33,822 nt of DNA. Origin: Pseudomonadota bacterium (GTDB lineage Bacteria > Myxococcota_A > Polyangia > Polyangiales > JAFGIB01). Location: NCBI GenBank assembly GCA_017881185.1, contig JADGRE010000041.1:1-33822 (forward strand), given 5' to 3'. Below are positions 25,120-33,110 of this stretch, piece after piece. The position numbers and the translations under genes were made by a program. The number at the start of each line of letters is the position of its first letter. Within the stretch, counting starts at the first letter, position 1. Below the pieces are notes generated by a model. It worked only from the letters and a program-made list of their open reading frames with translations, searched no databases and had not been told where the DNA came from.

Positions 25120-25318
25120 GATCGCGCGCTGTCCCAAGGCTCGGGTGTGAGGCGTGGCGTGGATCTTTCGCCGAGACAACATCGAAAGTTCTGCATAGTT
25201 ACGCTGTAAGCGCGGGCGCCACAAGCATGCCTCACGACTCCCAAGCTTGCAGCGGAATGCTCCCGCTCGCGACCGCGCTCGGCTCGACTAAGAGCAGAAC
25301 CCAAGGCATCCTCATCCC

Positions 25319-25858
25319 ATGATCCACGTACGCAATTCGCTGGCGCGTCCAACTTTGCGCACCTTCGGCGGCCTGCTCGCGACCTGCGCTTGCATACTCG
25401 GCGGCTGCCCGGCGGACAAAGCCAAGAGCACAGCCCCAGCCGACGCCGCCGCTGATGGCGGCCTCGATGGTGGCCTCGATGGTGGAGTGGGTTGTGAAGA
25501 CGACGCGCGCGGCCAAACCTACATGCCTGGCATGTCGCAGATGGGCAAGCTGAGCACGCTGAAGTTCGAGCTGGTGACGAGCGACCCTGGACCACCAGTC
25601 AAAGGCAACAACAGCTGGCTCGTGAAGATCAGCGACCCGTCCGGCAACGCCGTGACAGGTGCAACCCTCAGGGTCACGCCCTTCATGCCCGACCACGGCC
25701 ACGGTACCGCGGTGAAGGCGAAGATCAGCGAGAGCGCCAAAGGCTACACGGTGACGCCGCTTTACCTCTTCATGGGCGGCATCTGGCAAGTGACGATCGA
25801 CGCCAAGACCGACAAGCTCAGCGACTCCACCGTCTTCAGCTTCTGCATCGGGGGCTGA
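25319..25858 (+). CDS. Lipoprotein with YtkA/FixH-like beta domain
   Basis: The 179-residue product starts at the ATG at 25319. A signal peptide with lipobox L27-G28-G29-C30 is followed by an Ala/Asp/Gly linker (DAAADGGLDGGLDGGVG). The mature domain (about 70-179) has the YtkA-like pattern: LKFELVTSDPGPPVKGNNSWLVKISDPSGNAVTGATLRV, then the conserved PFMPDHGHGT and GGIWQVTIDAKT strands. YtkA-like and FixH-like beta sandwiches occur in secreted proteins tied to copper or cytochrome oxidase assembly; MPxHGHG with two His could bind a metal, but that is not proven. The gene is divergent from the monoheme cytochrome (199 bp apart) and ends in a hairpin that also holds the stop codon of the convergent beta-barrel gene. 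A link to the cytochromes is an inference from position. Confidence 0.8.
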   Translation: MIHVRNSLARPTLRTFGGLLATCACILGGCPADKAKSTAPADAAADGGLDGGLDGGVGCEDDARGQTYMPGMSQMGKLSTLKFELVTSDPGPPVKGNNSWLVKISDPSGNAVTGATLRVTPFMPDHGHGTAVKAKISESAKGYTVTPLYLFMGGIWQVTIDAKTDKLSDSTVFSFCIGG

Positions 25859-25878
25859 GCGCGCAGCGCGCTGGCTCA
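25856..25878. terminator. Compact hairpin overlapping both convergent stop codons
   Basis: TGAGC (25856-25860) pairs with GCTCA (25874-25878), and GCGC blocks inside can extend the stem. TGA is the stop of the YtkA-like gene, and TCA is the complement of the TGA stop of the beta-barrel gene. With only 17 bases between the coding regions, it may serve as a shared terminator. Confidence 0.5.
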
Positions 25879-26766
25879 CGGGCGTTGTGCCAGTGACAGG
25901 CGCATGCCCACGCCGAGCTCGGTGACGCGCAGACCACGCAAGATGCCCACGTCGTTGCCCGTGTACGCGAGCAGGAACGCTTGCAAGTCGAGCCAGCGCA
26001 TGGGCAGCGCGATGCCGAGGTGCAGCTCGGCGTGGCTCTCACCCGCGACGCCAGCGTTCGAAAGAATGCCAAAGCCCGAAGCCGCCAGCAGCGGCCGTAG
26101 CCGCGAGCGGCCCCAGCTGGGGCCGAGCAAGAGTAGGTCGAGCTGGGCGCCGGCGCTGCTGTCGCCACGAAAATTCTGGCAACGACTGCGCGCGCGCGTG
26201 CACGACACGACGTAGAGGCGGGCGCGGGCGCCAGCGAAGAGCTGATAGTCTCCCAACGCGTAGCCAGCGCGCAGGCTGAGCGCTGCGTCGTTGAGCGCGA
26301 GAAATCCCGCCTTTGAATAGGCGTGCGAGCTTTCGTGATCGCTTTCGTGTTCGAGCACCACGCCCAGGCGATAGCGAGTGGAAACTGTCGACCAGCCCCA
26401 GCTCAGCTCGAGCGGAAGACGCGCGCGCCAGTACTGACTCGGCAGTGGCTGCGTGGAATGCCGCGGCTCGTGCAGCTCCACCAGCGGCGCAAGCTCGAGA
26501 CCCAAGCCGTCGTGCGCACCATCGCCGAACAGCGGTAGCGCAGCGCCCAGCTGCGCACGCACGGAATCGCGGTACAGCATGCCGAACGCGGCGGCGTCGG
26601 CATCGGCGGCGAATGCGCGCGCCGGCGTGAGGTCAGGCGCGTGGCGGACGGGCGCGTCCATCGCCAGCGCGTCGTCGTCGTCTTGTGCGGCGACCGGCAA
26701 GCTCGGGCCCAGCGCGCTCGACCATAGCGCGCAGCACACCAGCGGCAGCACACAGGATCGCCCCAT
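25876..26766 (-). CDS. Probable outer-membrane beta-barrel protein, function unknown
   Basis: The 296-residue product has a signal peptide (MGRSCVLPLVCCALWSSALGPSLPVAAQ) followed by an acidic DDDD stretch. The mature part shows alternating hydrophobic strands separated by short turns: YWRARLPLELSWGWS, TRYRLGVVLEHESDHESSHAYSK, AALSLRAGYALGDYQLFAGARARLYVV, AGAQLDLLLLGPSW, AELHLGIALPMRWLDLQAFLLAYTG and VTELGVGMRLSLAQRP, which fits an outer-membrane barrel of about 10-14 strands. The SDHESSH segment recalls the DUF1207 group, but I cannot confirm that. No enzymatic motif is visible. Possible roles are a small porin or an outer-membrane accessory to the cytochromes; size alone makes it too small for a metal-reduction MtrB porin. 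A short hydrophobic frame lies 15 bp upstream. Confidence 0.7.
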   Translation of the reverse strand: MGRSCVLPLVCCALWSSALGPSLPVAAQDDDDALAMDAPVRHAPDLTPARAFAADADAAAFGMLYRDSVRAQLGAALPLFGDGAHDGLGLELAPLVELHEPRHSTQPLPSQYWRARLPLELSWGWSTVSTRYRLGVVLEHESDHESSHAYSKAGFLALNDAALSLRAGYALGDYQLFAGARARLYVVSCTRARSRCQNFRGDSSAGAQLDLLLLGPSWGRSRLRPLLAASGFGILSNAGVAGESHAELHLGIALPMRWLDLQAFLLAYTGNDVGILRGLRVTELGVGMRLSLAQRP

Positions 26767-26781
26767 GGCGCCGAGCGTAGT

Positions 26782-26947
26782 TCAGCCACCCGGTGCACGC
26801 GAGTCCCAGCGCCACGGCAGCGGCGTTCGCAAGTGTCGCAGGCGCAGCGCGGTCACGCCCAGCAACAGCATGAGCGACGCGTAGACTAAGAAGACGGCGA
26901 AACCCGAGTCAGAGCACTAGCGAGGCGAGCCCGATCGGCCACGCCAT
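26782..26947 (-). pseudogene. Candidate frameshifted small membrane protein upstream of the beta-barrel gene
   Basis: A minus-strand ATG at 26945-26947 opens the hydrophobic sequence MAWPIGLASLVL and then meets a TGA at 26909-26911. One base out of phase, the next segment continues the same character: GFAVFLVYASLMLLLGVTALRLRHLR, then TPLPWRWDSRAPGG and a TGA at 26782-26784. Removing one base near 26905-26911 would give one coherent membrane-spanning protein of about 53 residues, ending 15 bp before the beta-barrel start. Either it is a decayed gene, a sequencing error, or chance. The downstream segment is not preceded by a start of its own except the ATG within YASLMLLL. Confidence 0.35.
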
Positions 26948-27038
26948 CGGGCGCAGATGCGCTGGCAAGTCCGTCTGGCCGGCACCGGGCATGGGCGCAC
27001 CGATACCATGCATTTTCGCTGGCGTGGTTCCGGGCCGT

Positions 27039-28268
27039 ATGGGAACCTCCGGCGCCGTGACTGCGGCTTTAGTCCCCACGCCTACCGGTCCACTGGTCAT
27101 CCCCGCGGCTGCACCCGAAGGTGGCCCGACTGTTCGTCTTTCGCTCATCATTCCGAGCTACAACGAGTCGAACAACATCCCGGTGCTGGTGGCGCAGCTC
27201 GAAGGCTTGCTCACGCCGGTGCTGGGCGAGTCCTACGAGCTCATCGTCGTCGACGACGACAGCCCCGACCGCACCTGGGCCGTGGCGCAAGAGCTAGCGC
27301 AAAGCCATCCGCGGCTGCGGGTGATGCGCCGTCAAGGCGAGCGTGGCCTGAGCACCGCGGTCATCCGCGGCTGGCAAGCGGCGCGCGGCGAGTACCTCGC
27401 GGTGATGGACGCCGACCTGCAACACCCCGCCGAGGTGAACCTCAAGCTACTCGAAGAAATGGAGCGCGGCGCGAGCCTGGCAACCGCCAGTCGTCACGTC
27501 GAAGGCGGCGGCGTCAGCGACTGGAGCATGGCGCGGCGCATCTTGTCGCGCGGTGCGCAGCTGCTCGGCTTGCTCATTCTTCCCGAGGTGCTCGGACGCC
27601 TGTCCGATCCGATGAGCGGCTACTTCATGGTGCGGCGCGCGGCCCTCGCGGGCAAAGCGCTCGATCCGCTCGGCTACAAGATCCTCATCGAAGTGGTCGC
27701 GCGCGGCGACATCCGCTGGATCGGCGAAGCCGGCTACGTGTTTCGCGAGCGCGTCACGGGCGAATCGAAAGTCACCTGGCGCCTGTACGTGCAGTACTTC
27801 AAGCACCTCTTGAAGCTGCGCATGTCCATCAACTCGCGCTTCCTGCGTTTTTGCGTGGTGGGCGGCAGCGGCGTGTTCGTGGACATGGGGCTACTCTACC
27901 TGCTGAGCGATCCGAGCATGCTCGGCCTCGGCCTGACCCGCAGCAAAGCCATCGCCGCCGAGACCGCCATCATCACCAACTTCATCTTCAACGACCTGTG
28001 GACCTTCGGCGATGCGGCGCGCGCACAGCCCGGCGTGCGCGCGCGGCTGCGACGCTTCCTCGGCTTCAACGCCATCTGCCTGATCGGCTTGGGGCTGAAC
28101 CTGATCTTGCTGAACTTGATGTTCAACCTGGCGCACATTAACCGCTACGTCGCGAACTTGATCGCGATCGGCATCGTCACGGGCTGGAACTACTGGTTGA
28201 ACAAGAAGCTCAATTGGACGCCGCTGCGTGTCGACACCGACGCGCAGAAAGTGAGCGCGCGAGCGTAG
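27039..28268 (+). CDS. Polyprenyl-phosphate glycosyltransferase: GT2 (DPM1-like) fused to GtrA domain
   Basis: From the ATG at 27039 the protein has 409 residues (an in-frame ATG at 26991 would add 16; neither has a clear ribosome binding site). The GT2 domain begins at about residue 33 with LSLIIPSYNES, followed by LIVVDDDSPDRT, the metal-binding DADLQHP (124-126) and DPMSGYFMVRR, as in dolichyl- or polyprenyl-phosphate mannose/glucose synthases. The C-terminal part (about 268-395) is GtrA-like with four membrane helices (RFLRFCVVGGSGVFVDMGLLYLL, AIITNFIFNDLWTFG, ICLIGLGLNLILLNLMF, IAIGIVTGWNYWLNKKLNW), which may move the lipid-linked sugar to the outer leaflet. It ends 6 bp before hflX, so the two are likely co-transcribed. 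Sugar specificity is unknown. Confidence 0.92.
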   Translation: MGTSGAVTAALVPTPTGPLVIPAAAPEGGPTVRLSLIIPSYNESNNIPVLVAQLEGLLTPVLGESYELIVVDDDSPDRTWAVAQELAQSHPRLRVMRRQGERGLSTAVIRGWQAARGEYLAVMDADLQHPAEVNLKLLEEMERGASLATASRHVEGGGVSDWSMARRILSRGAQLLGLLILPEVLGRLSDPMSGYFMVRRAALAGKALDPLGYKILIEVVARGDIRWIGEAGYVFRERVTGESKVTWRLYVQYFKHLLKLRMSINSRFLRFCVVGGSGVFVDMGLLYLLSDPSMLGLGLTRSKAIAAETAIITNFIFNDLWTFGDAARAQPGVRARLRRFLGFNAICLIGLGLNLILLNLMFNLAHINRYVANLIAIGIVTGWNYWLNKKLNWTPLRVDTDAQKVSARA

Positions 28269-28274
28269 GAAGCC

Positions 28275-29720
28275 ATGTTGGAGCTCTCGCATACAGCGGA
28301 CAGTGCGGGCCCCCGGCCCAACGCCGTGATCGTGGGTGTGCAGCTGCCCTCCGTCACGAGCGAGGCGTTCGAGGCCTCACTCACGGAGCTGGAGCGCCTC
28401 GCCGACACGCTGGGCCTCGCGGTCGTGGGCCGCATCACGCAGAAGCGCTCGGCGTTGGCGCCCGCTTCGGTGCTCGGCGCAGGCAAGCTGAAGCAACTCG
28501 GCGAGCTGACTGGTGGCAGCGGTGTGCTGCTTCCCTACTCACCTCCGGGCAAGAAGTCGGCTGACGAAGCAGACGCCGAGCCCGCGCAAGCACCTGACAC
28601 GCACGACGCGCACGACGCGCACGATGCGCACGATACAGACGACGACGCCAGCAAGCCGCCGCCCGGAACGAAGGCCACGCTGGTGCTGGTCGATCACGAG
28701 CTCACGCCCGGACAGATGCGCAACCTCGAGAAGGCCACCGGCGCCGAGGTGCTCGACCGCGCGATGGTTATTCTCTCGATCTTCAAGCGTCACGCACGCA
28801 CGCGCGAGGCGCGCATGCAGGTGGAGATCGCGCAGCTCAACTACCTGGCTCCGCGCCTGCGCGAAGCCAGCGCCGGTCAGGACCGCCAGCGTGGCGGCGT
28901 CGGCGGCAAAGGTGCGGGCGAATCTGCGCTCGAGCTAGACCGCCGCAAGATCCGCGATCGCATCGCCGAGCTACGCAAGGAGCTCGAGCTCGTGCAGCGC
29001 GAAGCCGACACGCGCCGCAGCCGCCGCGCCGGGGTGGACACGAGCACCGTCGCGCTGGTGGGCTACACCAACGCGGGCAAGTCTTCGCTGATGCGCGCGC
29101 TCACCGGCGACGAGGTCTACGTCGCGGACCGCCTGTTCGCAACCCTCGACACCACCGTGCGCGTGCTCAAGCCGGAGACCCGGCCGCGCATCTTGGTGTC
29201 GGACACGGTCGGCTTCATCAAGAAGCTGCCGCACGACTTGGTCGCCTCGTTCCGTTCCACGCTCGAAGAAGCCAAAGACGCGAGCTTGCTCCTGCACCTG
29301 GTGGACGCCTCCGATCCCGCATGGCGCGATCAACATCAAGTCACGCGCCAGGTGTTGACCGAGCTGGGCGCCGGCGAGCACCCGACCCTGCTCGTGCTGA
29401 ACAAGGCCGACCGCCTCACACCCGAGCAACACGCCGCGCTCGCAGCAGAGCTTCCCGACGCCATCATCATGTCGGCCCGCGACAAGGTCGAGGTCGAGCG
29501 CCTGTACGCGCGCATCGTGGATTTCTTCGAGCAGAGCATGCAGGAGCACGAGTTTGTGATCGGCTACGACCAGCAACGCCACGTTGCCGTGCTGCACGAG
29601 AGCTGCCGCGTGCTCGAAGAGCGCTACGACGAAGCCGGCGCCCACGTGCGCGTGCGTGCCACGCCTGCCGTGCTCGGCCGGCTGCGGCGCGAGCTAGCGC
29701 TGGACGGCGAAGCGCGCTAG
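28275..29720 (+). CDS. hflX: Ribosome-associated GTPase HflX
   Basis: The 481-residue product begins at the ATG at 28275, after GGAAG, and overlaps no other gene. The N-terminal domain (1-200) has the HflX features VGRITQKRSALAPASVLGAGKLKQL, LVLVDHELTPGQMRNLEKATGAEVLDRAMVILSIF and EARMQVEIAQLNYLAPRL, followed by GGVGGKGAGESALELDRRKIRDRI. The G domain carries G1 GYTNAGKS (263-270), G3 DTVGF (310-314) and G4 NKAD. HflX splits stalled 70S ribosomes after heat or antibiotic stress. The protein is somewhat longer than typical because an insert of about 40 residues lies at 93-130, holding a run of THDAHDAHDAHDTDDD that is His/Asp rich and could chelate metal; that insert is unusual. It lies between GT2-GtrA and the TMTC-like gene. 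Confidence 0.95.
   Translation: MLELSHTADSAGPRPNAVIVGVQLPSVTSEAFEASLTELERLADTLGLAVVGRITQKRSALAPASVLGAGKLKQLGELTGGSGVLLPYSPPGKKSADEADAEPAQAPDTHDAHDAHDAHDTDDDASKPPPGTKATLVLVDHELTPGQMRNLEKATGAEVLDRAMVILSIFKRHARTREARMQVEIAQLNYLAPRLREASAGQDRQRGGVGGKGAGESALELDRRKIRDRIAELRKELELVQREADTRRSRRAGVDTSTVALVGYTNAGKSSLMRALTGDEVYVADRLFATLDTTVRVLKPETRPRILVSDTVGFIKKLPHDLVASFRSTLEEAKDASLLLHLVDASDPAWRDQHQVTRQVLTELGAGEHPTLLVLNKADRLTPEQHAALAAELPDAIIMSARDKVEVERLYARIVDFFEQSMQEHEFVIGYDQQRHVAVLHESCRVLEERYDEAGAHVRVRATPAVLGRLRRELALDGEAR
28599..28643 (+). repeat. Coding short tandem repeat in hflX (His-Asp-Ala)
   Basis: A 9-bp unit (CACGACGCG and variants) is repeated about four times and encodes the HDA run in the N-terminal domain of HflX, residues 109-123. 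Such repeats expand or shrink by slippage. Confidence 0.8.
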
Positions 29721-29770
29721 CCCGCAGCTTTGCCGCGAGCCGGCTCCGACTTTGCTACAATCGAGCCGGC

Positions 29771-31642
29771 ATGCACGTCCCTGACCAGCCCGGTTCCAGT
29801 GCGCGTCGGCGCGCACTGCCCAACAGCCTGGCAGTGGCGCTCTTGCTTGGCGCTGCAGTCTTGCCGCAGTTGCCGAGCTTTCGCTATCACTTCAACAGCT
29901 ACGACGACTACAACTCCATCGTCGAGCTCACGCTCATCCGCAAGCTCGACCTGCAGGCGGTCGTGGAGATCTTCACGCCCACGCCGCGGCCCGATCTGCC
30001 CGAGTACATGCCGCTCAAGAACTTGTCGTACGCGGTCGACTACGCACTCTTCGGCGGCTCGGCCAGCGCGTTTCGGCCCCAGCAGTGGCTGTGGTATGCG
30101 CTGACCACGCTGCTCTTGTGGGGCTGGCTGCGCGTGTTTCTGGCGCAGCTGTCGGCGGCGGGCCGGCTCGGCTTGCGTGACGGCGCGGCGCCCTGGCTCG
30201 CGTTCTTCAGCGCGCTGCTCTACGCGCTTCACCCCGTGCACGCGGAATCGGTGACGTGGCTCTCGGGTCGCAAAGACTTGTTGTCTGGAGCGTTCAGCTG
30301 GGCCGCCATGCTGTGCGCGCTGCGCTGGCCTGGCGGGCTGCGACAGAAGACCGGCTGGCTGCTCGGCGCGCTGGGCTGCACGGCGCTGGCGTTGCTCGGC
30401 AAGCCCATGGCCGTCAGCTTGCCTGGGCTCTTGCTGCTGCAAGACTTGCTTCTGCACGAGCGTAGCAGCTGGCCAGCTGTGCTGCGGCGCCGCGCAGCGC
30501 TATACGTCGGTGCCGCAGCGCTGGTGCTCGGCTTCACGCTGCTCTACGCACATCAGACCGGCGGGCTGCACACAGAGATTCCCCGGGCGTTTCAATGGCG
30601 GGTCTACCGCGGGCCGAGCTGGTTGCGCTGGGGACAGCAGCTGGGCGCCTTCCTTGGGTTGTGCGCGACACCGAGCGAGCTCGTCCCGCTGTATCCGCCC
30701 ACGATCTTCAGCGTGGCACTTTGGAGCGTGCGCGGCGTGGGTGGGCTCTTGCTGCTGACGGCGGCGCTGCTCTATGGCGCGCTCGGCAGCTGGCGGCGCC
30801 AGTTGCCGGCGTTCTGCCTGTCGGCCTTCACGCTGTCGCTCTTGCCCATCCTGCTCTTCCCACCCTGGGCGCAGTACGTCGCTGGTCGCTACCTGTATGT
30901 GGCGGTGGCGTTTGCGATTCTCGCGCTGGTGTGGCTGCTGTGTTGGCTGCACGAGCGTGCGCAACGCATGGCCCCTGCCGTCGTCGCAGTGGGCGTGCTC
31001 ATAGCGAGCGTGTGGACCCTGTCGCTGGTCGCGTACAACCGTCTGTGGCGCGACAGCTACACCTTGTGGTCGGCGAGCGCAGAGACTTATCCGCAGGTTG
31101 CAGAGTTTGCGCGGCAGGCCGGCTTCGCGGCATTTCTCGAGCAGCGACCGGTCGAAGGCATCGGCTGGCTGTCGCGTTGCGTGCAGCTGTCACCGAATCA
31201 TCCGGACTGCCTCGCGGAGCTCGGCGCCCGGCTCATGCAGACCCAACCTTCGCAAGCCGAGGCGCTGTTGCGTCGCGCCCTACCCGTGGACGACGGCGGG
31301 CGTGCCCACGCACAGCTCGGCATGCTGCTGGCGCGCAGCGGTCGCGCGACCGAGGGCCTCACACTCTACGGCCACTGGCTACAGACACATCAGGCCACCT
31401 ACAGACAGTGGATGCCGCTGATCGGCCTCGCGTTGCTGGCAAGCCAACCACAGCTGGCATTGACCGCCGCGCGCCGGACGATCGTCGCGATGTCCGTGGA
31501 AGACCCAGCGCAGCCAGCGCCCGTTGCCATGCTGCTGCCGATCGCGACCCAGCTGCACGACAGCGCGCTTGCCACCCGACTGCAGGCGGCAGCACACAGT
31601 TGCACACGCAGCGATTGCTTTCGCAGTGCCATGCGCTGGTGA
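29771..31642 (+). CDS. TMTC-like GT-C membrane glycosyltransferase with C-terminal TPR region
   Basis: The ATG at 29771 gives 623 residues; upstream codons overlap hflX out of frame. Eight to ten membrane helices fill residues 15-440. The first periplasmic loop has YDDYNSIVE (Asp45-Asp46), where GT-C enzymes place catalytic acids. EYMPLKNLSYAVDYALFGG and LHPVHAESVTWLSGRKDLLSG (153-173) are the hallmark blocks of the TMTC/DUF1736 family, whose animal members are O-mannosyltransferases that use dolichyl-phosphate mannose. From about 450 the sequence turns into helical, TPR-like repeats (AGFAAFLEQRPVEGIGWLSRCVQLSPNHPDCLAELG, AHAQLGMLLARSGRATEGLTLYG). It probably glycosylates exported proteins or glycans. 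A GT2-GtrA gene two positions upstream could make the lipid-linked donor. The gene ends in a small hairpin at 31641-31660. Confidence 0.82.
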   Translation: MHVPDQPGSSARRRALPNSLAVALLLGAAVLPQLPSFRYHFNSYDDYNSIVELTLIRKLDLQAVVEIFTPTPRPDLPEYMPLKNLSYAVDYALFGGSASAFRPQQWLWYALTTLLLWGWLRVFLAQLSAAGRLGLRDGAAPWLAFFSALLYALHPVHAESVTWLSGRKDLLSGAFSWAAMLCALRWPGGLRQKTGWLLGALGCTALALLGKPMAVSLPGLLLLQDLLLHERSSWPAVLRRRAALYVGAAALVLGFTLLYAHQTGGLHTEIPRAFQWRVYRGPSWLRWGQQLGAFLGLCATPSELVPLYPPTIFSVALWSVRGVGGLLLLTAALLYGALGSWRRQLPAFCLSAFTLSLLPILLFPPWAQYVAGRYLYVAVAFAILALVWLLCWLHERAQRMAPAVVAVGVLIASVWTLSLVAYNRLWRDSYTLWSASAETYPQVAEFARQAGFAAFLEQRPVEGIGWLSRCVQLSPNHPDCLAELGARLMQTQPSQAEALLRRALPVDDGGRAHAQLGMLLARSGRATEGLTLYGHWLQTHQATYRQWMPLIGLALLASQPQLALTAARRTIVAMSVEDPAQPAPVAMLLPIATQLHDSALATRLQAAAHSCTRSDCFRSAMRW

Positions 31643-31660
31643 GCTGCGCTGCCCCAGCTC
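31641..31660 (+). terminator. Small hairpin at the stop codon of the TMTC-like gene
   Basis: GAGCTG (31641-31646) pairs with CAGCTC (31655-31660) around an 8-nt loop, starting within the TGA stop. Six pairs without a T-tract make this a weak terminator candidate. Confidence 0.35.
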
Positions 31661-31834
31661 CCGATGGTGCCGCACAGATCCCGTCGGCGTGCAGCGCCAT
31701 GCGCCGCCGAGCATGGACAGTGCCGCCCTGCTCATGAGACGGTATCAGCTTCGCGATGAGGCCACGGGTGTGGGCTTTGTACGCAGGGGGGAGTGGTTCT
31801 TCCGCTGCAACACACCGTGGTCGCAGAGAATCTT

Positions 31835-31850
31835 AAGGAGGCATGACGTG
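31835..31850 (+). promoter_or_regulatory. Strong ribosome binding site that selects a GTG start
   Basis: AAGGAGG at 31835-31841 is a full anti-Shine-Dalgarno match. The GTG at 31848 sits 6 bases later and opens a lipoprotein signal peptide. An ATG at 31843 lies too close and reads ATG ACG TGA, a two-codon frame whose stop overlaps the GTG. The GTG is therefore the real start. Confidence 0.85.
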
Positions 31851-33071
31851 AAACGTATCGGATTGGCTTATGCATTGATGGTAGTTGCTAGCCTGGGCTT
31901 GGGCGCTTGCAAGATCGACTCGCAGTCGGCGTCGGGTTCCGACGCGGGCGGCGGCGACGGCAGCACAGGCAACGCGGCGCAGAAGGGCAAGGATGCTGCG
32001 ACCAGCGGCAATGACGCCGCCACCAGCAGCAAGGATGCCGCCATCAGCGGCAAAGACGCGGCAACCGGCAGCAAGGACGCCGCCACGGCGGACGACGCGA
32101 GCACCGGCGACGACGGCGGAACCACGCACATGTTCCATGTGCCGGCCGGCGGCGGAAAGTTCATGTTCACCTCATCGACTGGCATCCCGATGACCTTCGA
32201 CTTCCCGGCGAGCGCAGCCGGCAAGGACATCACCATCACCGCTGTGGACCCGACCACCGTCACCTTCGCGGCGACCGCGATCCGCGACTCGTTCAGTGAT
32301 GTGATCGAGCTCGGACCCGCAGGCACCACCTTCGCCACCCCGGTGAAGGTGACGGTCGGCAAGGGCACGCTCATGGTGTACGACTACAGTGATCCGACCA
32401 AGCCCGGCGATCCGCTCTTGCTCTCGGCCGACGGCAAGAGCCTGCAGCTCATGCACTTCTCAACCCTCGGCGTCGTCGACCCGGCCATGGCCTGCAATTC
32501 GACCAGCGGCTGGATCGACACCGCCCAGGATCAACAGTCCTGCGGCAACAGCGGCAGCGCGACCACGCATCGCAGCTACGGCTGCAAGGCCTACACGTTC
32601 TGCTACATCGTCGCGGCCGACTGCTGCGTGGCGCCTGGTAACACGAACACCGGCTGCCAGCTCGGCGACGCGAACCTCAAGCTGACCTACCTGCGTACCG
32701 GCAGCAATGGCGGGCAGAACACGTACTGCGACCTGGCCGGTGGCATCGGCTCGGCGCCGTTCGTGCAGAGCCACACACCCGCGAACTTCACCACCGGCGC
32801 TGCAGACGAGATCATCACGCTCAACGGCAGCGGCTTCACGGCCACGGGCTCGGTGTTCGTGACGCTCGACCAAGCCATTGCCACCACCTTCGTCAACTCG
32901 ACCCAGGTGACGGCCATCGTGCCCATGTCGCTCCGCACGGCAGTCGGCACGCTCTCGAACATCGGCTTCGTGAACCAGGCGCCGGCTGCTCAGGCGGCGT
33001 GCACCTCGGCCGCTCCCGGCAATTGCGACTGGAACAACCGCAGCAACGTGATCAACGTGCCGATCCAGTGA
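31848..33071 (+). CDS. Lipoprotein with Lys-Asp-Ala-Ala repeat linker and IPT/TIG domain
   Basis: The GTG start gives 407 residues. The signal peptide KRIGLAYALMVVASLGLGAC carries lipobox L18-G19-A20-C21. Residues about 45-85 are tandem seven-residue units (KDAATSG, NDAATSS, KDAAISG, KDAATGS). The following domain (about 90-215) is beta-rich, with FHVPAGGGKFMFTSSTGIPMTFDFP and VIELGPAGTTFATPVKVTVG, resembling a ZU5- or autolysis-type fold in general pattern only. A Cys-rich middle (CNSTSGWIDTAQDQQSCGN, GCKAYTFCYIVAADCC, GCQLGD) precedes an IPT/TIG-like Ig domain near residues 308-375 (HTPANFTTGAADEIITLNGSGFTATGSVFVTLDQ). It is an exported, surface- or periplasm-facing protein of unknown role. 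Its repeat linker is Ser/Thr/Ala-rich and could be glycosylated by the upstream system; this is inference. Confidence 0.82.
   Translation: MKRIGLAYALMVVASLGLGACKIDSQSASGSDAGGGDGSTGNAAQKGKDAATSGNDAATSSKDAAISGKDAATGSKDAATADDASTGDDGGTTHMFHVPAGGGKFMFTSSTGIPMTFDFPASAAGKDITITAVDPTTVTFAATAIRDSFSDVIELGPAGTTFATPVKVTVGKGTLMVYDYSDPTKPGDPLLLSADGKSLQLMHFSTLGVVDPAMACNSTSGWIDTAQDQQSCGNSGSATTHRSYGCKAYTFCYIVAADCCVAPGNTNTGCQLGDANLKLTYLRTGSNGGQNTYCDLAGGIGSAPFVQSHTPANFTTGAADEIITLNGSGFTATGSVFVTLDQAIATTFVNSTQVTAIVPMSLRTAVGTLSNIGFVNQAPAAQAACTSAAPGNCDWNNRSNVINVPIQ
31984..32095 (+). repeat. Coding 21-bp tandem repeat in the IPT-domain lipoprotein
   Basis: Five copies of a 21-bp unit (starting AAGGATGCTGCGACC or a variant) encode the KDAATSG-type linker. 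The units differ at several third positions, so they are older than the 60-bp repeats at 5444-5848. Confidence 0.8.
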
Positions 33072-33110
33072 GCCCGTAGCACAGCTCACACGAAGTACAC
33101 GACACACACG

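Noticed and set aside
25876..26766. MtrB-type porin of a metal-reduction conduit
   Set aside because: At 296 residues the barrel is too small, and it has neither the N-terminal CxxC nor the length of MtrB/PioB proteins.
29730..29759. Sigma-70 promoter (TTGCCG and TACAAT) upstream of the TMTC-like gene
   Set aside because: The -10 word is good, but the spacing to the -35 candidate is about 20 bp; not strong enough to list as a feature.
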